Shown here piece by piece: positions 32,960 to 40,685 of a stretch of 64,000 nt of DNA (its first letter is position 1; every line of letters begins with the position of its first letter). The notes under the pieces were generated by a model that saw nothing but the letters and a program-made list of their open reading frames with translations, was not told the origin of the DNA and made no database searches. This DNA comes from Rhodobacter sp. (GTDB taxonomy: Bacteria; Pseudomonadota; Alphaproteobacteria; Rhodobacterales; Rhodobacteraceae): assembly GCA_027487575.1 (NCBI GenBank), contig JAIYDJ010000079.1, positions 25,754 through 89,753 on the forward strand. Direction: 5' to 3'. A program made the position numbers and the translations under genes.

Positions 32960-35239
32960 ATGACACCTTCCCTGCCCCCACCAGCCGCGCACCCTGTCCG
33001 CATCCTGTTCGTCTTTGCCCGGCTTGAGGCCGGCCTCGATGAACGCGAAGTGCGGCTTCTGGCGCGCACGCTCGACACGATGCGCTACCGCATTGACGTG
33101 CTGCCCTGTCAGGGCGTGGATGGATTGCCCGACCGCACGCACCGGCAACTGGAGTCTGCAGGCGTGCGGGTCGACCGGACGGCCTATCAACTGAGCTTTG
33201 AGGACACGGTAAAGTATCTGGAACGCCAGGCCGCGGGATATGACATCGTGATGTCCTGCCAGGATGTCGCCGACATCTATCCAGCACTGGAACGCCTGCG
33301 CCATCGCCCGCCGCTGATAGAGTATGGCGCGCGGATATCCGATGCACTGTCCGGGCCAAAGCATTTCACGACCCGCTTCATAGCTCCAAGCGAAACGATC
33401 CGGGCGGCTGCGGCCCTTCGGATGCCGGATCGGCCGCATCATGCGCGCGTCATTCCTGCGATGATGGATTTGGCGAGCTACGATGCGAGCCTGAACAGTA
33501 TGACGAGGGCATCACTGGGACTGCCGCGCGACGGGTTGGTCGTGGGATGGGCGGGGCCGGTTAACCGCGAGGATCAGGCACAGACGTTGCGAATTGTCGC
33601 CGGTCTGGTGCGCCAAAACCACCCGTCTGCGCGCTTTGTTGTGTTGGGTCACACAGGAACGGCGATGAGCGGCGATGAGAACGCCGTGCCGGCACCGACC
33701 GTGTCCGCTGGCGTGACCTTCGCAAATGCCCGGATCGACACGCCCGATCTGATGATGGCCCTCGATCTGTTCGTGTGCCTGGCCGACGATGTCGACGCGG
33801 CGCATCTGATCGCCTGCGCCGGGGCAGCGTCGCTGCCGGTTGTCACGACAGCCGGTCTGGCATCGGACGACCTTGTGAAGGATGGGCAAAGCGGTCTGCT
33901 CGTGGAACCTTCAGATGCTCCGGCTATCGCTTCGGCCATTGACGATCTGGCCCGCCTGCCCCTGGTGCGTCGCAAGTTGGGTGCGGCGCTGCATGCCCAG
34001 ATCGCGGCAACCCATGCCCCCCCGGTGGTTGCCCGGCAGTGGGAGGCGCTTTTCGACGAAGTGCTTTCGGGCACCCCGGCCGCGGCACCCGGACTGTTCC
34101 GCAGCTTCATGCAGGGCGGGTTCGAGTGTTCGACGCATCGGTTGCGCACCGGTCGGCGGCTGGATGTTGTCGCGTCGATCGGGCACGACACGCATGCCGA
34201 GGCGGATTACCGGCAACTTGCCCGTGCGGGACTGCGCACGGTGCGGGACGGTCTGCGGTGGCACCTGATCGAACAACAGCCGCGCCGCTTCGACTTTTCC
34301 AGTGCGCTGCCGATGATGAAAGCCGCGCAACGGGCCGGAACCCAGGTCATCTGGGATTTGTTGCACTATGGCTGGCCCGACGACATCGACATCTGGACCC
34401 CGGCCTTCGTCGACCGGTTCACCGCCTTCGCCAAGGCCACGGCCATCCTCTGGCGCGAGACGACGGATGAAATCCCGTTCTGGTGTCCGGTCAACGAAAT
34501 CTCGTTCTTTGCATGGGGCGGCGGCGACGTCGGCTATCTGAACCCGTTTGCAACGGGGCGCGGGCACGAGTTGAAGGTGCAACTCGCCCGCGCCAGCATC
34601 AGCGCCATGCATGCCCTGCGCGACGTGGACCCAAGGGCAAGATTTGTTCACTGCGAGCCGCTGATCGCGGTGCATCACGAGGCTGCGCGCGGTCGCCCCC
34701 TGTGGGAGGCCGAAGGATGGCATCAGGCGCAGTTTCAGGCCTTCGAAATGATCATGGGCAGGATGTGGCCACAGATCGGCGGCGATCCGTCGCTGCTCGA
34801 TATTGTGGGGCTGAACTACTACACCAACAACCAGTGGATTCATTCCGGCCCTGCGATTGACATGGACCATCCGATGTACCGGCCCCTGTCGGATCTGCTG
34901 TTCGAAGCCTACGGGCGGTACGGACGCCCCATCTTCCTGTCGGAAACGGGGGTCGAGGGTGACCGCAGGGCCCCGTGGCTTAACTATGTGACCTCCGAAG
35001 TGGCGCGGGCGCGCCGGCGGGGTGTGCCGGTGGAAGGGATTTGCCTTTACCCGGTGGCCAACCACCTTGGCTGGGACGATGACCGGCTGTGTCCGAACGG
35101 ACTGCTGTCGCATGACATGATCCATGGCCAGCGCCGGATGGACCCGGCCTTGGCGGCGGCCACGGCCACGGCAGTTGCGCGGTTCGATTTCGGCAAGGAG
35201 GCCTGGGCACACAGGGCGGGCCACGTCGCCGCATTCTAG
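32960..35239 (+). CDS. Fusion of a GT4-like glycosyltransferase and a clan-A glycoside hydrolase
   Basis: A 759-residue protein in two parts. Residues 1-375 look like a GT-B glycosyltransferase (RILFVFARLEAGLDEREVRLL..., VVGWAGPVNREDQ, a C-terminal VTTAGLASDDLVKDGQSGLLVEP sugar-nucleotide half). Residues ~385-735 are a (beta/alpha)8 glycosidase of GH1-like type with both catalytic acids: Glu513 in CPVNEISFF (acid/base) and Glu662 in FLSETGVEGD (nucleophile), plus VGLNYYTNNQW. No signal peptide, so it acts in the cytosol. The ATG at 32960 is preferred; the open frame before it is not family-like. No stress-type promoter is visible. Confidence 0.82.
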   Translation: MTPSLPPPAAHPVRILFVFARLEAGLDEREVRLLARTLDTMRYRIDVLPCQGVDGLPDRTHRQLESAGVRVDRTAYQLSFEDTVKYLERQAAGYDIVMSCQDVADIYPALERLRHRPPLIEYGARISDALSGPKHFTTRFIAPSETIRAAAALRMPDRPHHARVIPAMMDLASYDASLNSMTRASLGLPRDGLVVGWAGPVNREDQAQTLRIVAGLVRQNHPSARFVVLGHTGTAMSGDENAVPAPTVSAGVTFANARIDTPDLMMALDLFVCLADDVDAAHLIACAGAASLPVVTTAGLASDDLVKDGQSGLLVEPSDAPAIASAIDDLARLPLVRRKLGAALHAQIAATHAPPVVARQWEALFDEVLSGTPAAAPGLFRSFMQGGFECSTHRLRTGRRLDVVASIGHDTHAEADYRQLARAGLRTVRDGLRWHLIEQQPRRFDFSSALPMMKAAQRAGTQVIWDLLHYGWPDDIDIWTPAFVDRFTAFAKATAILWRETTDEIPFWCPVNEISFFAWGGGDVGYLNPFATGRGHELKVQLARASISAMHALRDVDPRARFVHCEPLIAVHHEAARGRPLWEAEGWHQAQFQAFEMIMGRMWPQIGGDPSLLDIVGLNYYTNNQWIHSGPAIDMDHPMYRPLSDLLFEAYGRYGRPIFLSETGVEGDRRAPWLNYVTSEVARARRRGVPVEGICLYPVANHLGWDDDRLCPNGLLSHDMIHGQRRMDPALAAATATAVARFDFGKEAWAHRAGHVAAF

Positions 35240-35266
35240 GATCGCGCCTCGGTTCTGCGACGCTGC

Positions 35267-35291
35267 GGAACAATCCGACGCGCCGCGTGTT
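35267..35291 (+). promoter_or_regulatory. ECF (EcfG-like) promoter for the 87-aa membrane protein
   Basis: GGAAC (35267-35271), 17 bases, GTT (35289-35291), with the start codon 50 bases further on. Confidence 0.75.
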
Positions 35292-35340
35292 GTCGTCATG
35301 TCTGAAACCCGGTCATCGGCCTGGTTCGAAGGAGAATGAC

Positions 35341-35604
35341 ATGTCGGCACCACAAACCAATCTGGAAAAACAGAAACGCCGCCACAAGGGCCCGCTGATC
35401 GGGATGGCTGCAGTCGTTCTGTTCGGCGTGGGCCTGATCGGTTACTGGCTGATCGAGGAATCCGCGATGTCCGAGAACCCGGTGGGATCAGACACGGAAC
35501 AAGACGGCGGCACCGCCCCGACACCAACCACGGCAGAGGGCGCATCGGAATCCGCGCCCGTGGCGCAACCTCCGGCCGCAGGTCAGCAACCCGCGGCCGA
35601 CTGA
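35341..35604 (+). CDS. Small single-pass membrane protein, 87 aa
   Basis: A basic cytoplasmic start (LEKQKRRHKGP), one membrane helix (about residues 18-37, LIGMAAVVLFGVGLIGYWLI) and a Pro/Ala/Thr-rich periplasmic tail. AAGGAG lies 8 bases before the ATG at 35341. It sits under a stress-type promoter. No family recognised. Confidence 0.75.
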   Translation: MSAPQTNLEKQKRRHKGPLIGMAAVVLFGVGLIGYWLIEESAMSENPVGSDTEQDGGTAPTPTTAEGASESAPVAQPPAAGQQPAAD

Positions 35605-35703
35605 CGCGATTACAGGTCGGAAGCCGCTGTTTCAGATTGTCTATTCTGGTCAGGCGGGGATCGGCTGAGGCCAGTCCGATCCCCTTTGCGGCTTCGCAGT
35701 ACG

Positions 35704-36564
35704 TTATCGGTGCTCGCCGAAAAACCGCAGCACTTCGGTGGTCGCAGAGATGTCCTGCGTGTTTCCGGCACCCTGACGCTGCGGACCGGGCCAGACATGC
35801 CCGCCGCCCGTGACCGTCATCAAGGTGATTTGCGCCCGACCGGACGCATCCGAATAGGTGTCGACGGTGACGGACATGCCGTCGTTCGCCCGATCAATCA
35901 CCCGCGTCGTCTTTGCCAAGGACCCGTGCGCTGCCACGAACGCATTGATCTGGACCGGAACCGGCGTGAACGGGTGCCGCGTCCGCCTGCTGCCGATCTT
36001 GGCCCGGCCATCGGCACCATAGGGCACGACCCTGTCGTCCAGTCCGTGAATGTGCAGCAACGGCACGCGCGTGGCAGAGGCCCGACGCAGGTCGATGGTT
36101 CCGGCAACTCCGGCCACTGCCTTGACGCGTCCCGTCCGCCGCACCGCATAGGTTTCGGCCAACACGGCCCCGTTGCCCATTCCGGTCAGATAGACGCGCG
36201 CGGCATCCAGACCGAACCGCTCTGCCGCGTCCGCGATGACCTTGTCCAGAAAGACGACATCCGCGATCCGGTTTTCCTGAGCGTAGCCGCAGCAATAAAG
36301 GCCGTTCCAGGAAAGCTGATCCTGCGCGCCCGAGCCGCGGGGATAGATGACCGCGTACCCCTGGGCCAGAGCGGGCGCGCTGAGACGGATCTTCGACCGG
36401 AATTCCTCAGGCGCGCCGGCTGCGTTGTGCAGGGCAACGATCATCGACCCGTTCGGCCTGGCCGGCAGGTCGATCAGATAGGTCCGGTTGCCCAGCACCA
36501 CCTGTTCCTGCTTGGCTGCAACCGGAAATGCCAGAAGGCACAGAAGGACCGCCGTTTTCCACAT
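35704..36564 (-). CDS. PHB depolymerase/LpqC-like esterase homologue lacking the nucleophile serine
   Basis: A 286-residue secreted alpha/beta-hydrolase homologue with a signal peptide (residues 1-17). It resembles LpqC/feruloyl esterase/PHB depolymerase proteins: IVALHNAAGAPEEF near residue 43, HIHGLDDRVVPY with the acid near 177, and GGGHVWPG with His256. The nucleophile elbow reads LTGMGNG (Gly130, codon GGC) where active members have GMSNG or GxSxG, so the classical triad is incomplete. The ATG at 36562-36564 starts the signal peptide; the frame is open further. A minus-strand stress-type promoter lies about 110 bases upstream. Confidence 0.85.
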   Translation of the reverse strand: MWKTAVLLCLLAFPVAAKQEQVVLGNRTYLIDLPARPNGSMIVALHNAAGAPEEFRSKIRLSAPALAQGYAVIYPRGSGAQDQLSWNGLYCCGYAQENRIADVVFLDKVIADAAERFGLDAARVYLTGMGNGAVLAETYAVRRTGRVKAVAGVAGTIDLRRASATRVPLLHIHGLDDRVVPYGADGRAKIGSRRTRHPFTPVPVQINAFVAAHGSLAKTTRVIDRANDGMSVTVDTYSDASGRAQITLMTVTGGGHVWPGPQRQGAGNTQDISATTEVLRFFGEHR

Positions 36565-36670
36565 GACCGTATTCCTTGTGAGAGTTTGCCACGATGCAGC
36601 CGATCCGGCATTGAAAGGGCGTTGACGTCTGACCTGTCGACACTGTTTTGTCACAGAAACGTCATGTGAC

Positions 36671-36695
36671 AACTCGCCCGGCGACGATCTGTTCC
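36671..36695 (-). promoter_or_regulatory. ECF (EcfG-like) promoter upstream of the esterase homologue
   Basis: On the minus strand GGAAC (36695-36691), 17 bases, GTT (36673-36671). It would give a leader of about 100 bases before the ATG at 36564. It is divergent to the site at 36787. Confidence 0.65.
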
Positions 36696-36786
36696 ACGAA
36701 AGACGCAGCCTGCCTCTGCTTGCCGACGTCGCACGGTGGTAGCGGCATCTCCGCGATCACGTTTTCTGCTGCACCGCAGCAATCTT

Positions 36787-36811
36787 GGAACTTTTTGGAT
36801 TCCGGGAAGTT
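36787..36811 (+). promoter_or_regulatory. ECF (EcfG-like) promoter upstream of the LuxR-type regulator
   Basis: GGAAC (36787-36791), 17 bases, GTT (36809-36811), in an AT-richer region. It leaves about 70 bases to a possible GTG start at 36889, or about 190 to the preferred ATG at 37012. Confidence 0.65.
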
Positions 36812-37011
36812 TGACGGTACGGGATCGCGAATGCCGCGAAAATGCGCGCCGATCAAGTTTTTGTCATCGCCGAGGAGCCTGAATCGTTGTGCGGAACATA
36901 TCGAGGGTGGGGAAAGGAGCCGGTCATCCGCAACTGATTCCTTCTGTCAGCGAGGGTCGCGCAATTGACCCTGAACCGATCGGACCGGCAGAACGGAAGG
37001 CTGAGTATCCA

Positions 37012-37692
37012 ATGGCAAAGTTCCACGCACTTGTTGCTGACATGGTTGAAAGCCGGAATCGCACACTGAAAAAAATATTGGTTTCGGACAGGAACCCAAT
37101 CCTGTCGGAAGGCGTTGTGAATGCCATCCGCAATGAACCGTTCTTTGCAAACTATTCTGTCGAGGCGGTGAAGGAGGCTGATCCTGAAACGCTGGCTGCA
37201 TTGCAGCCGGACCTGTTGATGATTGATCCGGACCAGTCGCAGATTCCTTCCCCCCTGTTCGCTCAGTATTACCTAAAGTTGTCATCCCTCTGCGTGCTGA
37301 TCGGCTACTGCGAGGATGTGAAGCCCCCAAAATCCAACGCGCTGATCGCTGCGGGGTTTCGATGCCTGATTCCCAAAGACATGCAAAGCACTGATCTTGC
37401 GAGGATTCTTGTTTCATTTCTGCACGGTGATGCATCCCGGTCCGAGGCCGTGACCAAGGACTTCTCGGCTTTGACCGATCCTGCCTCCGACCCGGCCAGC
37501 GTGCTGTCTGAGCGGGAGGTCGAGGTTCTGCGCATGATCGCTCTTGGCGATTCGATGAAGGAAATCGCGTCATTTCTGAAGATCAGCATCAAGACGGTCG
37601 ACACCTACAAGAACCGGGCAAGCCTGAAACTGGGCCTGAAGACACGGGCGGACATTGTTCGGTACGGTATTAAGGCCGGCTGGTTGAGTTGA
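37012..37692 (+). CDS. LuxR/NarL-type response regulator with degenerate receiver domain
   Basis: A 226-residue DNA-binding regulator. Residues ~20-140 are receiver-like: Asp26 and Asp72 are present and Lys122 fits the conserved Lys, but the second N-terminal acid is Arg (VSDRNP) and the beta-4 Ser/Thr is missing (CVLIGYC). The C terminus is a clear NarL/LuxR helix-turn-helix (LSEREVEVLRMIALGDSMKEI, then SIKTVDTYKNRASLKLGL). Phosphorylation is therefore doubtful. No kinase gene is nearby. An upstream GTG at 36889 with GAGGAG at 11 bases is an alternative start. It stands directly before the alginate-like operon and is its likely regulator; the region is visibly AT-richer than its surroundings. 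Confidence 0.85.
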   Translation: MAKFHALVADMVESRNRTLKKILVSDRNPILSEGVVNAIRNEPFFANYSVEAVKEADPETLAALQPDLLMIDPDQSQIPSPLFAQYYLKLSSLCVLIGYCEDVKPPKSNALIAAGFRCLIPKDMQSTDLARILVSFLHGDASRSEAVTKDFSALTDPASDPASVLSEREVEVLRMIALGDSMKEIASFLKISIKTVDTYKNRASLKLGLKTRADIVRYGIKAGWLS

Positions 37693-37695
37693 TAG

Positions 37696-37723
37696 TCACG
37701 ACCGCGTGAGCACGCTGTCGTGA
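37696..37723. repeat. Inverted repeat after the LuxR-type gene
   Basis: TCACGAC (37696-37702) pairs with GTCGTGA (37717-37723), and an inner CGTG/CACG pair (37705-37708, 37711-37714) extends the symmetry. It starts 3 bases after the regulator's stop. With no T-run it is either a weak terminator or a binding site in the algD promoter region. Confidence 0.5.
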
Positions 37724-37752
37724 TGGAATATCCGGAATGGCAAGCCCGAAAA

Positions 37753-37784
37753 TTTTCCTGACACAGTTTCCTGTTTTCCTGACA
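37753..37784 (+). promoter_or_regulatory. Direct repeats in the algD promoter region
   Basis: TTTTCCTGACA occurs twice (37753-37763 and 37774-37784), start to start exactly 21 bases, i.e. two helical turns. A partial copy TTTCCTG lies between (37767-37773). Such spacing is typical of tandem regulator sites on one face of the DNA. They lie about 95-125 bases before the algD start. Confidence 0.55.
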
Positions 37785-37877
37785 ATGCTGCATCTGCAAA
37801 TTGCATTACCGAATCCTTTCATCAATGGCGTAGCGAATCATGTCGATTCTATTTCGTGCCATAAAGGAGCTTTGAAG

Positions 37878-39194
37878 ATGGCCAAGATATCGGTCTTTGG
37901 AATTGGTTATGTCGGCGTGGTTTCGGCCGCCTGTCTGGCGCGGGATGGCCATACTGTCATCGCGGTTGATATTGATCAAAACCGCGTCAACGTGATCAAC
38001 TCCGGGTGCTCGCCCATTGTCGAAAACGGGCTGGACCAACTGATAACGGATGGCGTGTCGGCTGGCCTTCTGACGGCGACGCTGGACGCCGATGATGCAA
38101 TCCTGAACACGGATGCCAGCTTTGTCTGTGTCGGCACGCCCAGCAATGCCGACGGGTCGGTCGGCCTGTCCTATGTGACCGGGGTGTGCGAGATCATCGG
38201 CCGCGCGATCGCCCGCAAGCAGGCCTACCATTCGGTCATCATCCGCTCGACGATCGTTCCGGGAACCATGGAATCCGTCTGCATCCCGGCGCTCGAGGCA
38301 GCATCGGGCCTGAAGGCGGGCGTGGATTTCGGGGTGGGTTACTACCCTGAATTCCTGCGCGAAAGCACGGCCATCGAGGATTACGACAATCCCGGCCTGA
38401 TCGTGTTCGGCGCGCTGGACCAGCCGACCTTTGCGATCCTGAACCTCTTGAACAAGGACATGCCCTGCGCGACCCACGAGGTGGACGTCCGTACGGCCGA
38501 GATGGTGAAATACACCTCGAACACCTGGCGCGCGGTCAAGGTGACCTTCGCCAACGAGATCGGCAACATCGCCAAGGCCTGTGGTCTGGACGGGCAGCTG
38601 GTGATGCGGCTGCTGTGTTCGGATGACAAGGTGAACATCTCGTCGCATTTCATGCGTCCGGGGTTTGCGTTCGGCGGGTCGTGCCTGCCCAAGGACGTGC
38701 GCGCCCTGCAGCAACTGGCCAAAGCGCGCCAGGTGGACGCGCCGATGATGGCCGCCGTTCTGAAGGCCAATGACGCCCAGATCAGCCGGGCCGAAGAGAT
38801 GGTCACGCAAAGCGGACAGAAGGTGGTGGGTCTGGTCGGAATCAGCTTCAAACCCGGCACGGACGATCTGCGCGAAAGCCCGCTGGCCGAACTGGCTTCG
38901 CGGCTGATCGCCAAGGGCCATGACGTGCAGGTCTATGACCCCAACGTCAGCACCGCGCACGCGCAGGACAGCACCGCAGGGCGAGGCAATGACGTGGTCC
39001 CCGATCTGCGCGACCGCATGGTGCCTTCCATCGAAAGCCTGATCGAAGGGGCCGACATCCTGCTGGTCGGTAACGCCTATGCCGAGGCTGCCGGTCCGCT
39101 GCGTGAAGCCATGACCCGTCAGCCGATGGTCGATCTGACCCGCGTGCAGGCCGGTGTCGTGTCGAACGGCGCCTACCAGGGGATCTGCTGGTAA
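37878..39194 (+). CDS. algD: GDP-mannose 6-dehydrogenase
   Basis: A 438-residue cytosolic NAD-dependent enzyme that oxidises GDP-mannose to GDP-mannuronate, the committed step of alginate synthesis. It has the Rossmann start ISVFGIGYVGVVSAACLARDGH, the catalytic Cys in GFAFGGSCLPKDVRAL and the C-terminal GISFKPGTDDLRESP. Length matches Pseudomonas AlgD (436 aa). The ATG at 37878 has AAGGAG at 8 bases. A related UDP-glucose dehydrogenase is excluded by context: the following genes are alg8, alg44 and algA. First gene of a 16-kb operon. Confidence 0.93.
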   Translation: MAKISVFGIGYVGVVSAACLARDGHTVIAVDIDQNRVNVINSGCSPIVENGLDQLITDGVSAGLLTATLDADDAILNTDASFVCVGTPSNADGSVGLSYVTGVCEIIGRAIARKQAYHSVIIRSTIVPGTMESVCIPALEAASGLKAGVDFGVGYYPEFLRESTAIEDYDNPGLIVFGALDQPTFAILNLLNKDMPCATHEVDVRTAEMVKYTSNTWRAVKVTFANEIGNIAKACGLDGQLVMRLLCSDDKVNISSHFMRPGFAFGGSCLPKDVRALQQLAKARQVDAPMMAAVLKANDAQISRAEEMVTQSGQKVVGLVGISFKPGTDDLRESPLAELASRLIAKGHDVQVYDPNVSTAHAQDSTAGRGNDVVPDLRDRMVPSIESLIEGADILLVGNAYAEAAGPLREAMTRQPMVDLTRVQAGVVSNGAYQGICW

Positions 39195-39195
39195 G

Positions 39196-40659
39196 ATGCG
39201 CCTGCTCGGTCACGCCCTTTATCTGATGGTTCTCGTGGTCTTGCTGGCCAGTGTTCCCGAAGCGGCGCTTTCGGGCGCAGAGGGGGCAATCCTCGTTCTG
39301 GGCGTGATCGGCCTGTGGCGCTATTCGTGGGCGGCGGTCAACTTTGGCCGGGCGCTGTGGTATCAGGGCGTGGCCTATCCGCGCCTGCGGCGGCGGGCCG
39401 AAGCGGCCTATGCCGACCGTACCCGCCCGGCGCACGCCTATTTTCTGGCCACCAGTTACAAGATCGATCCCGAGGTGACGCAGCGCGTCTACCAGTCGAT
39501 CTTCCAGGCGGCGGCGCAGTCCGCCGGCGGGGCAACGGTCGTGGCGTCCGTGGTGGACGGATCGGACGTGCGGCTTGTGCGGTCGGTCTTTGCGCTGATG
39601 CGGACCGACATGTCGGGGGTGCGGTTGATCGTCGACCAGATCCCGGCGACGGGCAAGCGCGATGCGCTGGCCAAGTCTTTGCGCCTGATCACCAGACAGG
39701 CGCCGTCCTGGCGCGACATCGTCATTCTGGTGGACGGCGACAGTTGTGTGCCTGCCGACATCGTGGCCCGGTCCGCGCCGTTCTTCTGCGATCTTGCCGT
39801 GGGGGCGCTGACCACCGACGAAACGGTCGAGATCGACGACGCACCCACGTTCCGGGACTGGTTCGCGCTGCGATTTACCCAGCGGCAGATGATGATGTCG
39901 TCGATGGGGCTCAGCGGGCGGGTTCTGACGCTGACAGGGCGCATGTCGGTGTTCCGCGCCGATCTTGCCACCGATCCGGGGTTCATCCGGCAGGTGCAAA
40001 GTGACTATCTGGACCACTGGCGTCTGGGCCGCGTCAACTTCCTGACCGGCGACGACAAATCCACCTGGTTCTGGTTGCTGAAGAACGGCTACCGGATGCT
40101 GTATCTGCCCGATGTGCAGACCGTGTCGATGGAACGCCAGCCGCTGCCGGGCTTCATCGACTCTGCCGTCACGCTGATGGTGCGCTGGTTCGGAAACATG
40201 ATGCGCACCAACGGGCGGGCCCTGGCCCTGCCTGCGTCGCGGATCGGCGTCTTTACCTGGTGGTCACTGCTGGATCAGCGGGTTTCGGTCTGGACGACAC
40301 TGGCCGGACCGCTTGGCGTTCTTCTGACCGCCGTTCTGGTGGCGCCCGGCATCCTGCCCCTTTACCTCGCCTGGGTCATGGGCACGCGGTATGTCTTCTG
40401 CATGGCGCTGTCGCTGTTCCGCGGAGGCTGGTTTCCGATCAGCTATCCGATCCTGCTGTACTTCGGGCAGATCACCGGCGCCGCAGTCAAGACCTACGTG
40501 ATGTTCCGTCTCGACCGGCAGCGCTGGACGCGCCAGTCGGCCGCAACATCCGCGCGGCCCGCTGCCGTCAGGCTTAGCGATGCCCTGTCGTCCTACGTTC
40601 ACGTGCTTTCGATCGGGTGGCTGACGCTGGGCGTCCTGTTCATCTCGGGCTTGCTATGA
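39196..40659 (+). CDS. alg8: Mannuronan synthase catalytic subunit Alg8
   Basis: A 487-residue membrane GT2 glycosyltransferase that polymerises mannuronate from GDP-mannuronate. It has membrane helices at the N terminus (about residues 5-45) and in the C-terminal third, and cytosolic catalytic motifs: VDGDSCV, TGRMSVFRADL, GDDKSTWFWLLKNGYRMLYLP and a QxxxW-type QRVSVW. These match Alg8 of Pseudomonas well (494 aa). It starts one base after algD and overlaps a possible alg44 start, so it is one transcript. In Pseudomonas the enzyme works only together with Alg44 and c-di-GMP. Confidence 0.93.
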   Translation: MRLLGHALYLMVLVVLLASVPEAALSGAEGAILVLGVIGLWRYSWAAVNFGRALWYQGVAYPRLRRRAEAAYADRTRPAHAYFLATSYKIDPEVTQRVYQSIFQAAAQSAGGATVVASVVDGSDVRLVRSVFALMRTDMSGVRLIVDQIPATGKRDALAKSLRLITRQAPSWRDIVILVDGDSCVPADIVARSAPFFCDLAVGALTTDETVEIDDAPTFRDWFALRFTQRQMMMSSMGLSGRVLTLTGRMSVFRADLATDPGFIRQVQSDYLDHWRLGRVNFLTGDDKSTWFWLLKNGYRMLYLPDVQTVSMERQPLPGFIDSAVTLMVRWFGNMMRTNGRALALPASRIGVFTWWSLLDQRVSVWTTLAGPLGVLLTAVLVAPGILPLYLAWVMGTRYVFCMALSLFRGGWFPISYPILLYFGQITGAAVKTYVMFRLDRQRWTRQSAATSARPAAVRLSDALSSYVHVLSIGWLTLGVLFISGLL

Positions 40660-40685
40660 CTTCTTCTGGAAAGGGAACTGACCCC

